Shown here piece by piece: positions 1 through 5,963 of a DNA stretch of 9,134 nt. The stretch is taken from positions 1 through 9,134 of the forward strand of contig JBCDIQ010000236.1 of NCBI GenBank assembly GCA_039024295.1, given 5' to 3'. Positions within the stretch are counted from its first letter, which is position 1. Every line of letters starts with the position of its first letter. This DNA is from JBCDIQ01 sp039024295 (lineage in GTDB: Bacteria > Bacteroidota > Bacteroidia > J057). The notes beneath the pieces are model-generated. The model saw only the letters and a program-made list of their open reading frames with translations, was not told where the DNA came from and ran no database searches. A program made the translations under genes and the position numbers.

Positions 1-525
1 AAGATATACAGCATTTAAATAGTCGGTCTTGCACTTGAATTGGTCAGTAGCAATGTAATAGCCTCTTTCACATTCATAGCTTGAAAATGGATGGTAATTG
101 TTGCATTTGATTAAGTTCGTACCGAACAAAGGAATTGCATTAGTACAAGCAGAATCGTAACGGTAAGATTTCATTGCTAATTCATTTATAGTTTTGATTT
201 CAAGCGTATCTGTAAGCAACTTTGATTCTACTACATATGTGGTTACAGTATTACCATTTTGGCTTGCAATGAGCCTTCCATGCTCATCCGCTGATCCAAT
301 TCTCATTCTAAAGTTTGTCGAGTCGGTCAGATAACTCGTAATGACTTCCCCAAATACTCCTGCACAGAATGTTCGAAACTTTTCGACATACAATCCATCG
401 GAAAGAACATAAGAGTTGACATAGTCGCAACAGTCAGTTTCTAAGGACAAACATCCAGATAAGCTGATTAACCCTATAATATACCATTTTCGGATTTTGC
501 TCAATTTTTTGATTTGCTCTAACAT
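1..525 (-). CDS. Cysteine-rich lipoprotein of unknown function, partial (C-terminus beyond left edge)
   Basis: An ATG at 525 opens a frame that stays open for 175 codons to position 1, so the stop and C-terminus lie outside the window. The product starts MLEQIKKLSKIRKWYIIGL and reaches a lipobox LSGC with the acceptor cysteine at residue 25, so it should be exported and lipid-anchored in the envelope. Seven further cysteines follow (two adjacent at 32-33, then near residues 54, 127, 140, 151 and 163), suggesting disulfides outside the cytoplasm. I recognise no domain. Base composition is 36% G+C by direct count, against about 47-57% in lines sampled from the other genes, which fits an accessory or transferred gene. 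No Shine-Dalgarno is seen; a short hairpin lies just before the start. The frame and lipoprotein signal are well supported; the function is unknown. Confidence 0.8.
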   Translation of the reverse strand, partial: MLEQIKKLSKIRKWYIIGLISLSGCLSLETDCCDYVNSYVLSDGLYVEKFRTFCAGVFGEVITSYLTDSTNFRMRIGSADEHGRLIASQNGNTVTTYVVESKLLTDTLEIKTINELAMKSYRYDSACTNAIPLFGTNLIKCNNYHPFSSYECERGYYIATDQFKCKTDYLNAVYL

Positions 526-527
526 CT

Positions 528-546
528 CGCTAACAACTATATAGCG
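528..546 (-). other. Small hairpin just upstream of the lipoprotein start codon
   Basis: CGCTA at 528-532 and TAGCG at 542-546 are complementary around a 9-base loop. On the minus strand the hairpin ends 2 bases before the ATG of the partial lipoprotein gene, where a ribosome would bind. It could affect translation or be the edge of a repeated intergenic element. With only 5 base pairs it could also be chance. Confidence 0.3.
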
Positions 547-617
547 TATACACCCTATTATTTCCCCTCATGTAAGCATCATAGTCCTGTTTTTTCCTGC
601 AAACCTCCACGACCAAG

Positions 618-671
618 TATTAGGATAGGAAAAGCTGTCATCTCGCTGTATGCTAAATTTCCATCCTAATA
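618..671. repeat. Long imperfect inverted repeat in gene-free stretch
   Basis: Left arm TATTAGGATAGGAAA (618-632) pairs with right arm TTTCCATCCTAATA (658-671): 14 base pairs with a single bulged A at 627 and a 25-base loop. It lies in the gene-free 526-767 interval between the start of the partial lipoprotein gene and the terminator of the NTF2-like gene. No T-run follows either arm, so it does not look like an intrinsic terminator. The loop contains CATCTCGCT (639-647), which also occurs at 523-531 over the lipoprotein start. Function unknown. Confidence 0.55.
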
Positions 672-710
672 TCCCCAAAATCTACCTCATCCCAAAGCTT
701 TTCCCAGGAC

Positions 711-747
711 ATAAAAAATAAAGCCCCAGAGCTTCACACTCCGGGGC
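711..747 (-). terminator. Intrinsic terminator of the DOMON/NTF2-like operon
   Basis: Read on the minus strand, GCCCCGGAG (747-739) pairs with CTCTGGGGC (731-723) around a 7-base loop, giving a 9-bp G+C-rich stem with one G-U pair. CTTTATTTTTT follows (721-711). It begins about 20 bases after the stop codon of the NTF2-like gene, a classic Rho-independent layout that marks the operon end. Confidence 0.9.
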
Positions 748-767
748 AAATCATCATTTCAAATCCC

Positions 768-1202
768 TTACTTAAAAACTGCAATGGGCATATCGCCCAC
801 CAATTGCCAGGTACCTGTTGGGCTTTTTACCAGGGAGAAATAGGAAGTGAAATTGGCCTTTGAGCCGTTTAATTCCACCTTGGCAGTGGCAATGTGGTCA
901 TGGATGTCCACCTGCAAAAAGGTGACCTTACGTGTATCGCCTCCGATCTTTTTCTGTGTGATCATGGAGAGGTACTGCTCACGGTTGAAAACCTTGGTTT
1001 CTTCCGTGCCGAATGCACGGTTAAACACCACCCGGTAGGCATCGTGGAGGAGGGGCTCCAGGGCCGCTACATTTTGGGCATCGCCTTCTGTGGAAAAGGA
1101 AGTGATCACCTGCTTAATGGCGGCTTCATCGGAGCTGGAGTTCTGGGCTTTGACGGACATGAGTCCTAACCCGGCTAGTAAAACAAACAAAATTGACTGC
1201 AT
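768..1202 (-). CDS. Secreted NTF2/SnoaL-like (lumazine-binding type) protein
   Basis: A 144-residue protein with a signal peptide (hydrophobic residues 3-16, then V-K-A, likely cut after Ala19) and a single small alpha+beta domain. Residues 25-60 form the helical start (DEAAIKQVITSF, then ALEPLLHDAYRVVF). The C-terminal half is a run of beta strands ending TWQLVGDMPIAVF. This is the plan of NTF2-like/SnoaL-fold proteins, close to those annotated as putative lumazine-binding in Bacteroidota. The fold binds small hydrophobic ligands or acts as an enzyme scaffold, but no catalytic residues can be assigned here. It starts 18 bases after the stop of the DOMON gene and is followed by a strong terminator, so it is the last gene of a two-gene operon that the MarR-type operator upstream probably controls. 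Fold assignment fairly sure; activity unknown. Confidence 0.75.
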   Translation of the reverse strand: MQSILFVLLAGLGLMSVKAQNSSSDEAAIKQVITSFSTEGDAQNVAALEPLLHDAYRVVFNRAFGTEETKVFNREQYLSMITQKKIGGDTRKVTFLQVDIHDHIATAKVELNGSKANFTSYFSLVKSPTGTWQLVGDMPIAVFK

Positions 1203-1220
1203 GACAAATGTGTAAAATGG

Positions 1221-1730
1221 TTATAGAATAATTGAAACTTCGGTTCGCATGCGGGAGTGATGGTCAAAATCATCAGACACGCTGTAGGCCAGCAAGACGT
1301 AGTATTGTTGACCTGGTTTGAGGGTATGGTGGTAGGCATCCTTCGCCTGAAGGGGAATCTGGTATTCCAGGTAGGTGCCAGAATCGTCTTCATGGCCCTT
1401 GATCGCTGGAAGGCTAAATGTGCCGCCCAACTTATTGACTGGCTGCGGATTCCCTGGTCCCAGGATGTACAAGTCTTCCATTTTGGTGCCCTGATCGGTA
1501 ACATGGCCCATGATCAGGTTGGTGCCGGTCAGACCCGGTTTAGGGTTGAACCCCATCGCGATCCAGCCGATGGTGGGCCCAGATAACTTCATTTCCAGGA
1601 ATTCCCCCTGTATCCGCCACTGAAACGCCATTCCATTTTTCTGGATGGACCTAAAATCCTCTTCTAGAGGTAGGGAAAGCGTTCCAGGGTTGAAGACGGT
1701 TAACATTAGGCTAAAAATTAGTTGATACAT
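1221..1730 (-). CDS. Secreted DOMON-domain protein
   Basis: A 169-residue protein from the chosen start (MYQLIFSLMLTVFNPG), with a hydrophobic signal of about 20 residues and then a single domain. It shows the DOMON pattern: FQWRIQGEFLEMKLSG, GWIAMGFNP (56-63), GTNLIMGHV (69-77), MEDLYILG (84-91) and a final strand after DHHSRMRTEVSI (156-167). DOMON domains are extracellular beta-sandwiches that bind haem or sugars; where haem is bound, the ligands are a Met and a His. Met59 or Met74 and His157 or His158 are candidates by position only. The frame extends 17 codons upstream to 1781, but those codons are AT-rich and run through the operator-like element 1718-1751, so 1730 is preferred. No transmembrane partner is encoded nearby. 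It is cotranscribed with the NTF2-like gene. Confidence 0.75.
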   Translation of the reverse strand: MYQLIFSLMLTVFNPGTLSLPLEEDFRSIQKNGMAFQWRIQGEFLEMKLSGPTIGWIAMGFNPKPGLTGTNLIMGHVTDQGTKMEDLYILGPGNPQPVNKLGGTFSLPAIKGHEDDSGTYLEYQIPLQAKDAYHHTLKPGQQYYVLLAYSVSDDFDHHSRMRTEVSIIL

Positions 1731-1751
1731 AAATAGTTTGTATATCAAGTA
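1718..1751 (-). promoter_or_regulatory. Predicted MarR operator over the DOMON gene start
   Basis: On the plus strand this 34-bp element contains TAGTTGATA (1719-1727), then TAGTTTGTA (1734-1742, 15 bp later), then TCAAGTA (1745-1751), a degenerate inverted half-site. It aligns without gaps to 2598-2631 ahead of marR, 25 of 34 bases identical by eye, including the 11-base core AATAGTTTGTA (1732-1742). It overlaps the start codon at 1728-1730, so bound repressor would block the start region of the operon. Identification as the target of the neighbouring MarR protein is inference from shared sequence and position. Confidence 0.65.
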
Positions 1752-1886
1752 TTTGGATAAAAAAATATGCTTTTCATTCACATTAATAGATGTCTTGGCT
1801 AGCTACTTACTTATGACAACCTTTTCGGTATGCTGATTATCAATGATTAATGGTAGTGACTAAAGGGTAATGGTAAGAAAATAGGG

Positions 1887-1920
1887 TTGTCTGACTTTTT
1901 CATCGATAAAAAGTCAGCAA
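1887..1920. repeat. Perfect 10-bp inverted repeat with extended stem
   Basis: CTGACTTTTT (1891-1900) and AAAAAGTCAG (1908-1917) are exact complements around the 7-base loop CATCGAT. With one bulged base (T1890) the stem continues as TTG (1887-1889) with CAA (1918-1920). The T-run lies inside the stem rather than after it, so it is not a standard terminator. It may be a weak bidirectional terminator or a protein-binding site. Confidence 0.6.
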
Positions 1921-1927
1921 AAATCTA

Positions 1928-1986
1928 CCCCAAACAATGCTTCATCCCGCACATCCATCTCCGCCCCCGCTGTTTGGGGGCCCCAA
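1928..1986. repeat. Nested G/C-rich inverted repeats
   Basis: CCCCAAACA (1928-1936) is the exact reverse complement of TGTTTGGGG (1971-1979). The right arm can instead pair locally: CCCCC (1964-1968) with GGGGG (1976-1980), or TTGGGG (1974-1979) with CCCCAA (1981-1986). These pairings exclude one another because they share the G-tract. It is in non-coding sequence between marR and the DOMON operon. Function unknown. Confidence 0.5.
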
Positions 1987-2158
1987 CGCGCATATTTTTC
2001 TGCGAAAATTTGAACAGGGACGGTTAACCATTCCTACTCCTCCTCGTCAGCCGATTTTCGGACCCTTCGATTTGCTCAGCAGTAACGCAATAAGCGGTAT
2101 ATGAACTTGACATGACACAGACTCTTTTAACTACAGCATTTGCCAGGGGATTAAAAAT

Positions 2159-2596
2159 TCAAACCAATACCTTCTCGTAAATCCGATCCAGCAACCCTGC
2201 CAATTGACTGACCTCTTCTTTTGAAAGGTCTTCGATTCCCTTTCTTCTCAATTCTTGAATGAAGGGGACCAGACGTTGATATTCCTGCTTGCCCATTGCG
2301 GTCAGGTGAAGGTTATACCGCCTGCGGTCTACTTCATCCATGACCTTGACGATCATCTCCTTTTTGACCAGGACATCTACCAATCGTGTGACAGATGCCG
2401 GGTCTTTGTAGGTGGTGTCGGCAACTTTTTTTAGGCTTACCCCATCCTGGTCTGCAATACGCTTAAATACAATCCACTGGTCAATGGTCAGGTTAACCTC
2501 ATGGGCCTTAAATTGCTCCAGGCTGTACTGCTTGATCATCCGCATGGTCCGATCAATTTTAAAGTAAATGACTTCAGAAAGAGGTTTATCCTGCAT
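2159..2596 (-). CDS. MarR-family transcriptional regulator
   Basis: A 145-residue winged-helix regulator, the usual MarR length, from the chosen start MQDKPLSEVIYFKIDRTMRM. An N-terminal dimerisation helix is followed by LTIDQWIVFKRIA (36-48), the helix-turn-helix VSLKKVADTTYKDPASVTRLV (53-73), the wing signature MDEVDRRRYNLHLTAMGK (86-103) with D90 and R91-R93, and a C-terminal helix pair. MarR proteins are dimers that usually repress nearby genes until a ligand binds. No cysteine is present, so a thiol-redox sensor of the OhrR type is unlikely. The frame extends 31 codons upstream to 2689, but those codons are AT-rich and cover the operator-like element 2598-2631, so I do not count them as protein. 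Probable targets are its own promoter and the DOMON/NTF2-like operon. Confidence 0.92.
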   Translation of the reverse strand: MQDKPLSEVIYFKIDRTMRMIKQYSLEQFKAHEVNLTIDQWIVFKRIADQDGVSLKKVADTTYKDPASVTRLVDVLVKKEMIVKVMDEVDRRRYNLHLTAMGKQEYQRLVPFIQELRRKGIEDLSKEEVSQLAGLLDRIYEKVLV

Positions 2597-2597
2597 G

Positions 2598-2631
2598 TTA
2601 GTTTGTATAACAATAGTTTGTACGTCAACTA
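2598..2631 (-). promoter_or_regulatory. Predicted MarR autoregulatory operator
   Basis: On the plus strand TAGTTTGTA occurs twice exactly (2599-2607 and 2614-2622, period 15), followed by the inverted half-site TCAACTA (2625-2631). The last two form the imperfect 18-bp palindrome TAGTTTGTACGTCAACTA, a typical size for a MarR dimer site. It ends one base before the marR start codon. A near copy lies over the DOMON gene start (1718-1751). Confidence 0.7.
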
Positions 2632-2770
2632 ATTTGCATAGGTTTAAAAAAATTGATTTTTCTATGATTTTTTCGAATTCACCTTCCAAATAGGTCGGTA
2701 TACCAACACTTGACGAAAATTTATCGTCCGTCTGGTCATTTTGAGAACCCTACACTGGGTAAAAAAGTAT

Positions 2771-2778
2771 TACCTTTG
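2771..2778 (+). promoter_or_regulatory. Bacteroidota-type -7 promoter box for the thioredoxin-fold lipoprotein gene
   Basis: TACCTTTG matches the Bacteroidota primary-sigma -7 consensus TAnnTTTG exactly. It lies 72 bases upstream of the ATG at 2851, implying a leader of roughly 65-70 bases. The only TTTG-like -33 candidate (2740-2743) is about 27 bases away, longer than the usual spacing near 20, so the promoter call is tentative. Confidence 0.45.
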
Positions 2779-2850
2779 AAGATAATTCACTTGGACGTTT
2801 AACTTCCCCATTAAATACGCCCATTCCATAGACGCGAAACGATTTCTCAC

Positions 2851-4344
2851 ATGCAATTTTTTTCGGTAACCCTTCGATTCTCCCTGATACTTGCAGCCGC
2901 TGTTTCCTTGTTATTGGTCGGATGTAGCCAGAGTTCCTCTCCGGATAACAAAGACACAGAAACCGTTCAGGCCCCAGTAGCAGAAGACAGTGGAATTCGG
3001 GAGACCCCAACAGATTATCACCGAATCGCCATCAAATTGAACGGCTATCCCACAGATACTGTATTCCTTGGAGGCCATTACGGCGATCAAAAACTTCTGA
3101 AGGATACCAGCTATGTAAAGGATGGAATGGTAGTTTTTGAGGGGGATCAACCCCTGGATGGGGGAATTTACATGGCCGTGCTGCCACCTGATAATCGATA
3201 TTTTGAGTTTATTGTGTCTGAAGACCAGGACTTCAGCCTGACGACTGACACAGCGGACATGATTCGGGCTATGAAGGTGGAAGGCTCTTTGGAGAATGAG
3301 GTGTTTTACGAAAACCTTAAGTTTATTGACACAAAAGGACGTGCCATTACGGCCGCACAGGAGCAGATGAAAACCCTGCAGCCAGGTTCTGAGGCATTTA
3401 CAGCGACCCAGGAACAACTCAAGCAGCTCAGTGACGAGATGAACCAGAGCAGGGTAGAGTTGACCCAGAAATACCCCAGTTTCTTATATGCGAAGGTGAT
3501 CACCACCATGCGCGATCCTGAAGTGCCAGAAAATCCTGATCCTAAGGACTCTACCTTTGCGTATCGGTACACCAAGGCACATTACCTCGATAACATTGAT
3601 TTTTCAGATGACCGAATCCTGAGAACACCCGTGTTCCACAATAAAATCATGTTTTACATGGACCGGCTTACCTACCAGATGCCCGACAGCCTAAATAAAT
3701 CTGCTGATGACATCCTGGCTCGGGCACGTGCCAATGATGATGTGTTTCAGTACTGTGCGATCACCTTGTTGAATAAATATGCCAAGTCCAAGATCATGGG
3801 ACAGGATGCCGTATATGTTCACATCGTCCAGAATGTCTACCTGACAGGTGATGCTTTTTGGTCCGACGATGAGCAAACAAAGAAGATCATCGAACGAGCC
3901 TCCGCCTTGGCGCCTACCTTGCTGAACCAACAGGCACATCCTATCACGATGGAAGATCCCAACGGTCAGCAGCAATCTTTGTACAGCATCCAAGCACCTT
4001 ACACCATCCTGTATTTTTGGGATTATGACTGTGGACATTGTAAGAAGGTGACGCCCAAGCTTGCAGAAGGGTACCCCAAATACCAGAAGCAAGGTGTGGC
4101 CTTATATGCAGTAAGCATCAATGGGGACATTGACACCTGGAAGGAAAAAATCAAGGATTACGGTATCGACATAGGTACAAATGTACAGGACCATGCCCGC
4201 GCCACTGGGTTTGATGCCTATTATGACCTTCGGTCTACCCCTCGGATTTTCTTGCTGGACAAGAGCAAAAAGATTGTTGCCAAGCAGATTGATGTGGAGC
4301 AGCTTTGGGACTTACTGGATCGCGGGTTGAAAGGGGAATTGTAG
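2851..4344 (+). CDS. Thioredoxin-fold lipoprotein (DUF4369-DUF5106-TlpA-like)
   Basis: A 497-residue lipoprotein with signal peptide and lipobox LVGC (acceptor Cys25), followed by an acidic, Ser/Asp-rich linker to about residue 55. Residues 57-135 form a beta-rich DUF4369-like domain (IKLNGYPTDTVFLGGHYGD). Residues 145-350 are helical and DUF5106-like, with the typical NIDFSDDRILRTPVFHNKI around 248-266. Residues 360-497 are a TlpA/thioredoxin domain with the active site FWDYDCGHC (Cys394 and Cys397) and the cis-proline in STP (Pro464). The family is widespread in Bacteroidota and is expected to carry out thiol-disulfide exchange at the envelope; the redox partner is unknown. It is transcribed alone on the plus strand, divergent from marR and convergent with the DUF1905 gene, whose stop lies 55 bases beyond its own. 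No terminator hairpin is evident in that gap. Confidence 0.9.
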   Translation: MQFFSVTLRFSLILAAAVSLLLVGCSQSSSPDNKDTETVQAPVAEDSGIRETPTDYHRIAIKLNGYPTDTVFLGGHYGDQKLLKDTSYVKDGMVVFEGDQPLDGGIYMAVLPPDNRYFEFIVSEDQDFSLTTDTADMIRAMKVEGSLENEVFYENLKFIDTKGRAITAAQEQMKTLQPGSEAFTATQEQLKQLSDEMNQSRVELTQKYPSFLYAKVITTMRDPEVPENPDPKDSTFAYRYTKAHYLDNIDFSDDRILRTPVFHNKIMFYMDRLTYQMPDSLNKSADDILARARANDDVFQYCAITLLNKYAKSKIMGQDAVYVHIVQNVYLTGDAFWSDDEQTKKIIERASALAPTLLNQQAHPITMEDPNGQQQSLYSIQAPYTILYFWDYDCGHCKKVTPKLAEGYPKYQKQGVALYAVSINGDIDTWKEKIKDYGIDIGTNVQDHARATGFDAYYDLRSTPRIFLLDKSKKIVAKQIDVEQLWDLLDRGLKGEL

Positions 4345-4399
4345 GAGGTTTCGGGCTTGAGGTTTTAGGGAATAGGTAAAGATTATCTGTGGAATAAAT

Positions 4400-4876
4400 T
4401 CACTTCCGCCTGTTCATCCCCGTATCTCCTGCTAAAAATTTCAGGGCCTTTTCCACCTGTTTATCTATGCTTTTGATCTTCTGTATCGAGAAGATCAGGC
4501 TCCGCTTCTTGCCATCCGTCAACGCATCGTATTGTGATTTTGAAACCGGGTCCTGGGCCAACAAAACTTCCAGGGCCTCGGGCACTTCCACGCCTAGGGG
4601 GTTAGGGTCTTCATAAATCTCGAAGGCTACCTGGTCTCCTTCTTCAAGGTGGAGCTTCTTTACATGCTTCCCAGCAACAATGAGGAAAAAATTGCCATCT
4701 CCCAAGTGGTTGAGGCCGCAGGAGAGGGTTATCTCCTTTTCGAGGATACACTTCAGACGTGTCGCTTTTTTTCGTTCGAAAAGCTCAACTGTCTCAGCTG
4801 CTACCGTAAGGTAATAATATCCGCCTCTACGGGGTTCTAGCTTTTTCAACGGCTGTTCAAAGGTCAAATGAGGCAT
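4400..4876 (-). CDS. DUF1905-YdeI/OmdA-type protein
   Basis: A 158-residue soluble protein from the chosen start MPHLTFEQPLKKLEP. The first ~95 residues match DUF1905: a small beta-barrel pattern with RRGGYYYLTVAAETVELF, a central LNHLGDGNFFLIVAGKHVKKLHLEEGD and FEIYED. The rest matches the YdeI/OmdA module (annotated as bacteriocin-protection, YdeI or OmpD-associated): VEVPEALEVLLAQDP, YDALTDGKKRSLIFSI and KQVEKALKFL. Biochemical function of this family is not established. A 24-codon upstream extension to 4948 would overlap the preceding gene by 61 bases and has no domain content; the start at 4876 lies 11 bases after that gene's stop and fits the DUF1905 boundary. It is the last gene of the signalling operon. 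No signal peptide or membrane segment. Confidence 0.8.
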   Translation of the reverse strand: MPHLTFEQPLKKLEPRRGGYYYLTVAAETVELFERKKATRLKCILEKEITLSCGLNHLGDGNFFLIVAGKHVKKLHLEEGDQVAFEIYEDPNPLGVEVPEALEVLLAQDPVSKSQYDALTDGKKRSLIFSIQKIKSIDKQVEKALKFLAGDTGMNRRK

Positions 4877-4887
4877 ATGTGGATGAG

Positions 4888-5916
4888 TTAATTTTCTGCG
4901 ACCAAAATCTCCAGGCACATTTTTACCACTTCGCCCATGGTCATGCACTGGCGAAATTTAGGAGAATCATAATGAACCGCCAATTCATCGCTCAGTTGTT
5001 CAACGTAAGCCGACTGAGAAAGACGGGTACTGACCATGGCCTTGATCAGGTCATTGATCTGGCGACCGGTGTAGCGAATCCGGTTGGCAATCATGGCCCG
5101 TTCTTCCTTTTGGTATTGGCGAACGGTGGTATGGGTCATGTGCTTAATTCCCAGTTCAATGAGCGGCCTGTTCTGGGTAAAATATTGGGGCATATAGATG
5201 GCTTTCCTTGGCTCGTAGGACTGCTGGTCAAAATCTATGGCCCTGATTCGGTAGTGGACATCGTCAAAATCCGGGGTAATCTCCACCACATAATTGCTAG
5301 AGTGCATATCTCCCAGCAAGCGGACAAAGCATCGTTCGGTAAACTTGACAAACTCTTTTGCCAGTCGGATTTCGTTTTCTACCCTGCCTTCATTCAGGTA
5401 TTTTCGGATAAATTCCTCCCCTGGTATCCCCGCAATGTGTTCTTCAATCAAGGTGTCATGATCCACCACATAGCTGATGCTATTGGGAGACAAGAGGTGT
5501 TCCAATTCCAGCCCAAATATCCGGGAAGCATCTGCATTTTTGAGGTAGAAATAGTCAAAGTTGTCGTTGATCTTGTTCACAATGCGTATCCGAAAGGGAT
5601 TGGAGTTTCCATACAGGCAGAGGTCCACCCGGTCGATATACAAATGCTTCATTACGCTCATGTCTCCACTTGCCTTGAGGATGGCGTAAATTTGCTTGAG
5701 GCTTTCATTGATGTGCTGAAGGTCGTCCTGCGAATAAATCAAAGAAACCCACAGGGTATCGTCTCCATTTTTGTCAAACAGGGTGATCTGGTTTTGGTAC
5801 CTCAGCAGGTCATGGTACTGAATGGGCAGCATCAAATCCCTACCATAGCTGGTCAGGTATTCCCGCAGGGCGTCATCTACACGATAAGGAATCTTTTTTT
5901 GGTTGATCCGGGCCAT
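4888..5916 (-). CDS. Aminoglycoside-phosphotransferase-like kinase, uncharacterised
   Basis: A 342-residue soluble protein whose central half carries motifs of the APH/choline-kinase type of protein-kinase-like fold. In order these are a possible nucleotide-binding lysine in FYLKNADASRI (Lys126) with a candidate helix-C glutamate (Glu137 or Glu139), a hinge-like LIEEHIAGIPGEEF (156-169), the catalytic loop LGDMHSSNYVV (Asp203, Asn208, with the family's D-to-N spacing) and the metal-binding IDFDQ (Asp228, Asp230). The His before the catalytic Gly-Asp of most APH proteins is Leu here. The N-terminal ~110 residues and the C-terminal helical region (about 260-342) are not recognised. The substrate could be a small molecule or a protein. 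It lies 47 bases after the receiver gene and 11 bases before the DUF1905 gene, so co-expression with the two-component pair is likely. The fold is an inference from motifs. Confidence 0.65.
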   Translation of the reverse strand: MARINQKKIPYRVDDALREYLTSYGRDLMLPIQYHDLLRYQNQITLFDKNGDDTLWVSLIYSQDDLQHINESLKQIYAILKASGDMSVMKHLYIDRVDLCLYGNSNPFRIRIVNKINDNFDYFYLKNADASRIFGLELEHLLSPNSISYVVDHDTLIEEHIAGIPGEEFIRKYLNEGRVENEIRLAKEFVKFTERCFVRLLGDMHSSNYVVEITPDFDDVHYRIRAIDFDQQSYEPRKAIYMPQYFTQNRPLIELGIKHMTHTTVRQYQKEERAMIANRIRYTGRQINDLIKAMVSTRLSQSAYVEQLSDELAVHYDSPKFRQCMTMGEVVKMCLEILVAEN

Positions 5917-5963
5917 GAATCCAAGTTACACCAAAAGTTCAATTTTAAGGAGCCAGATCCAGG

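Larger units (their letters stand above)
1782..2158. other. Gene-free 377-base interval with inverted repeats
   Basis: No reading frame on either strand resembles a gene here. The interval separates the marR stop from the DOMON operon and holds two structured patches, at 1887-1920 and 1928-1986. The rest (about 1990-2158) shows no motif I can name. No intrinsic terminator is evident directly after marR. A small RNA or an untranslated leader cannot be excluded. Confidence 0.5.

Noticed and set aside
523..546. GTTAG-like sequence before the lipoprotein start as an integron attC site
   Set aside because: GTTAGCG does not fit the GTTRRRY core and no complementary RYYYAAC arm with internal stems lies upstream; no integrase gene is seen.
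579..641. A 20-codon minus-strand mini-ORF (MTAFPILILGRGG...) upstream of the lipoprotein gene
   Set aside because: Too short, no initiation signal, and its codons run through one arm of the inverted repeat; most likely chance.
2597..2689. A 31-residue N-terminal extension of the MarR protein
   Set aside because: It is translated operator and AT-rich promoter DNA, and the MarR domain is complete at the usual length from 2596.
2697..2728. GGTATACC palindrome and GACGA/TCGTC inverted repeat in the marR-lipoprotein gap as operators
   Set aside because: Both are short, not repeated elsewhere in the window and do not resemble the shared MarR element.
2911..3417. A 168-codon minus-strand frame inside the thioredoxin-fold lipoprotein gene
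   Set aside because: The plus-strand frame has a lipobox, domain order and CxxC site; the antisense translation has no family features.
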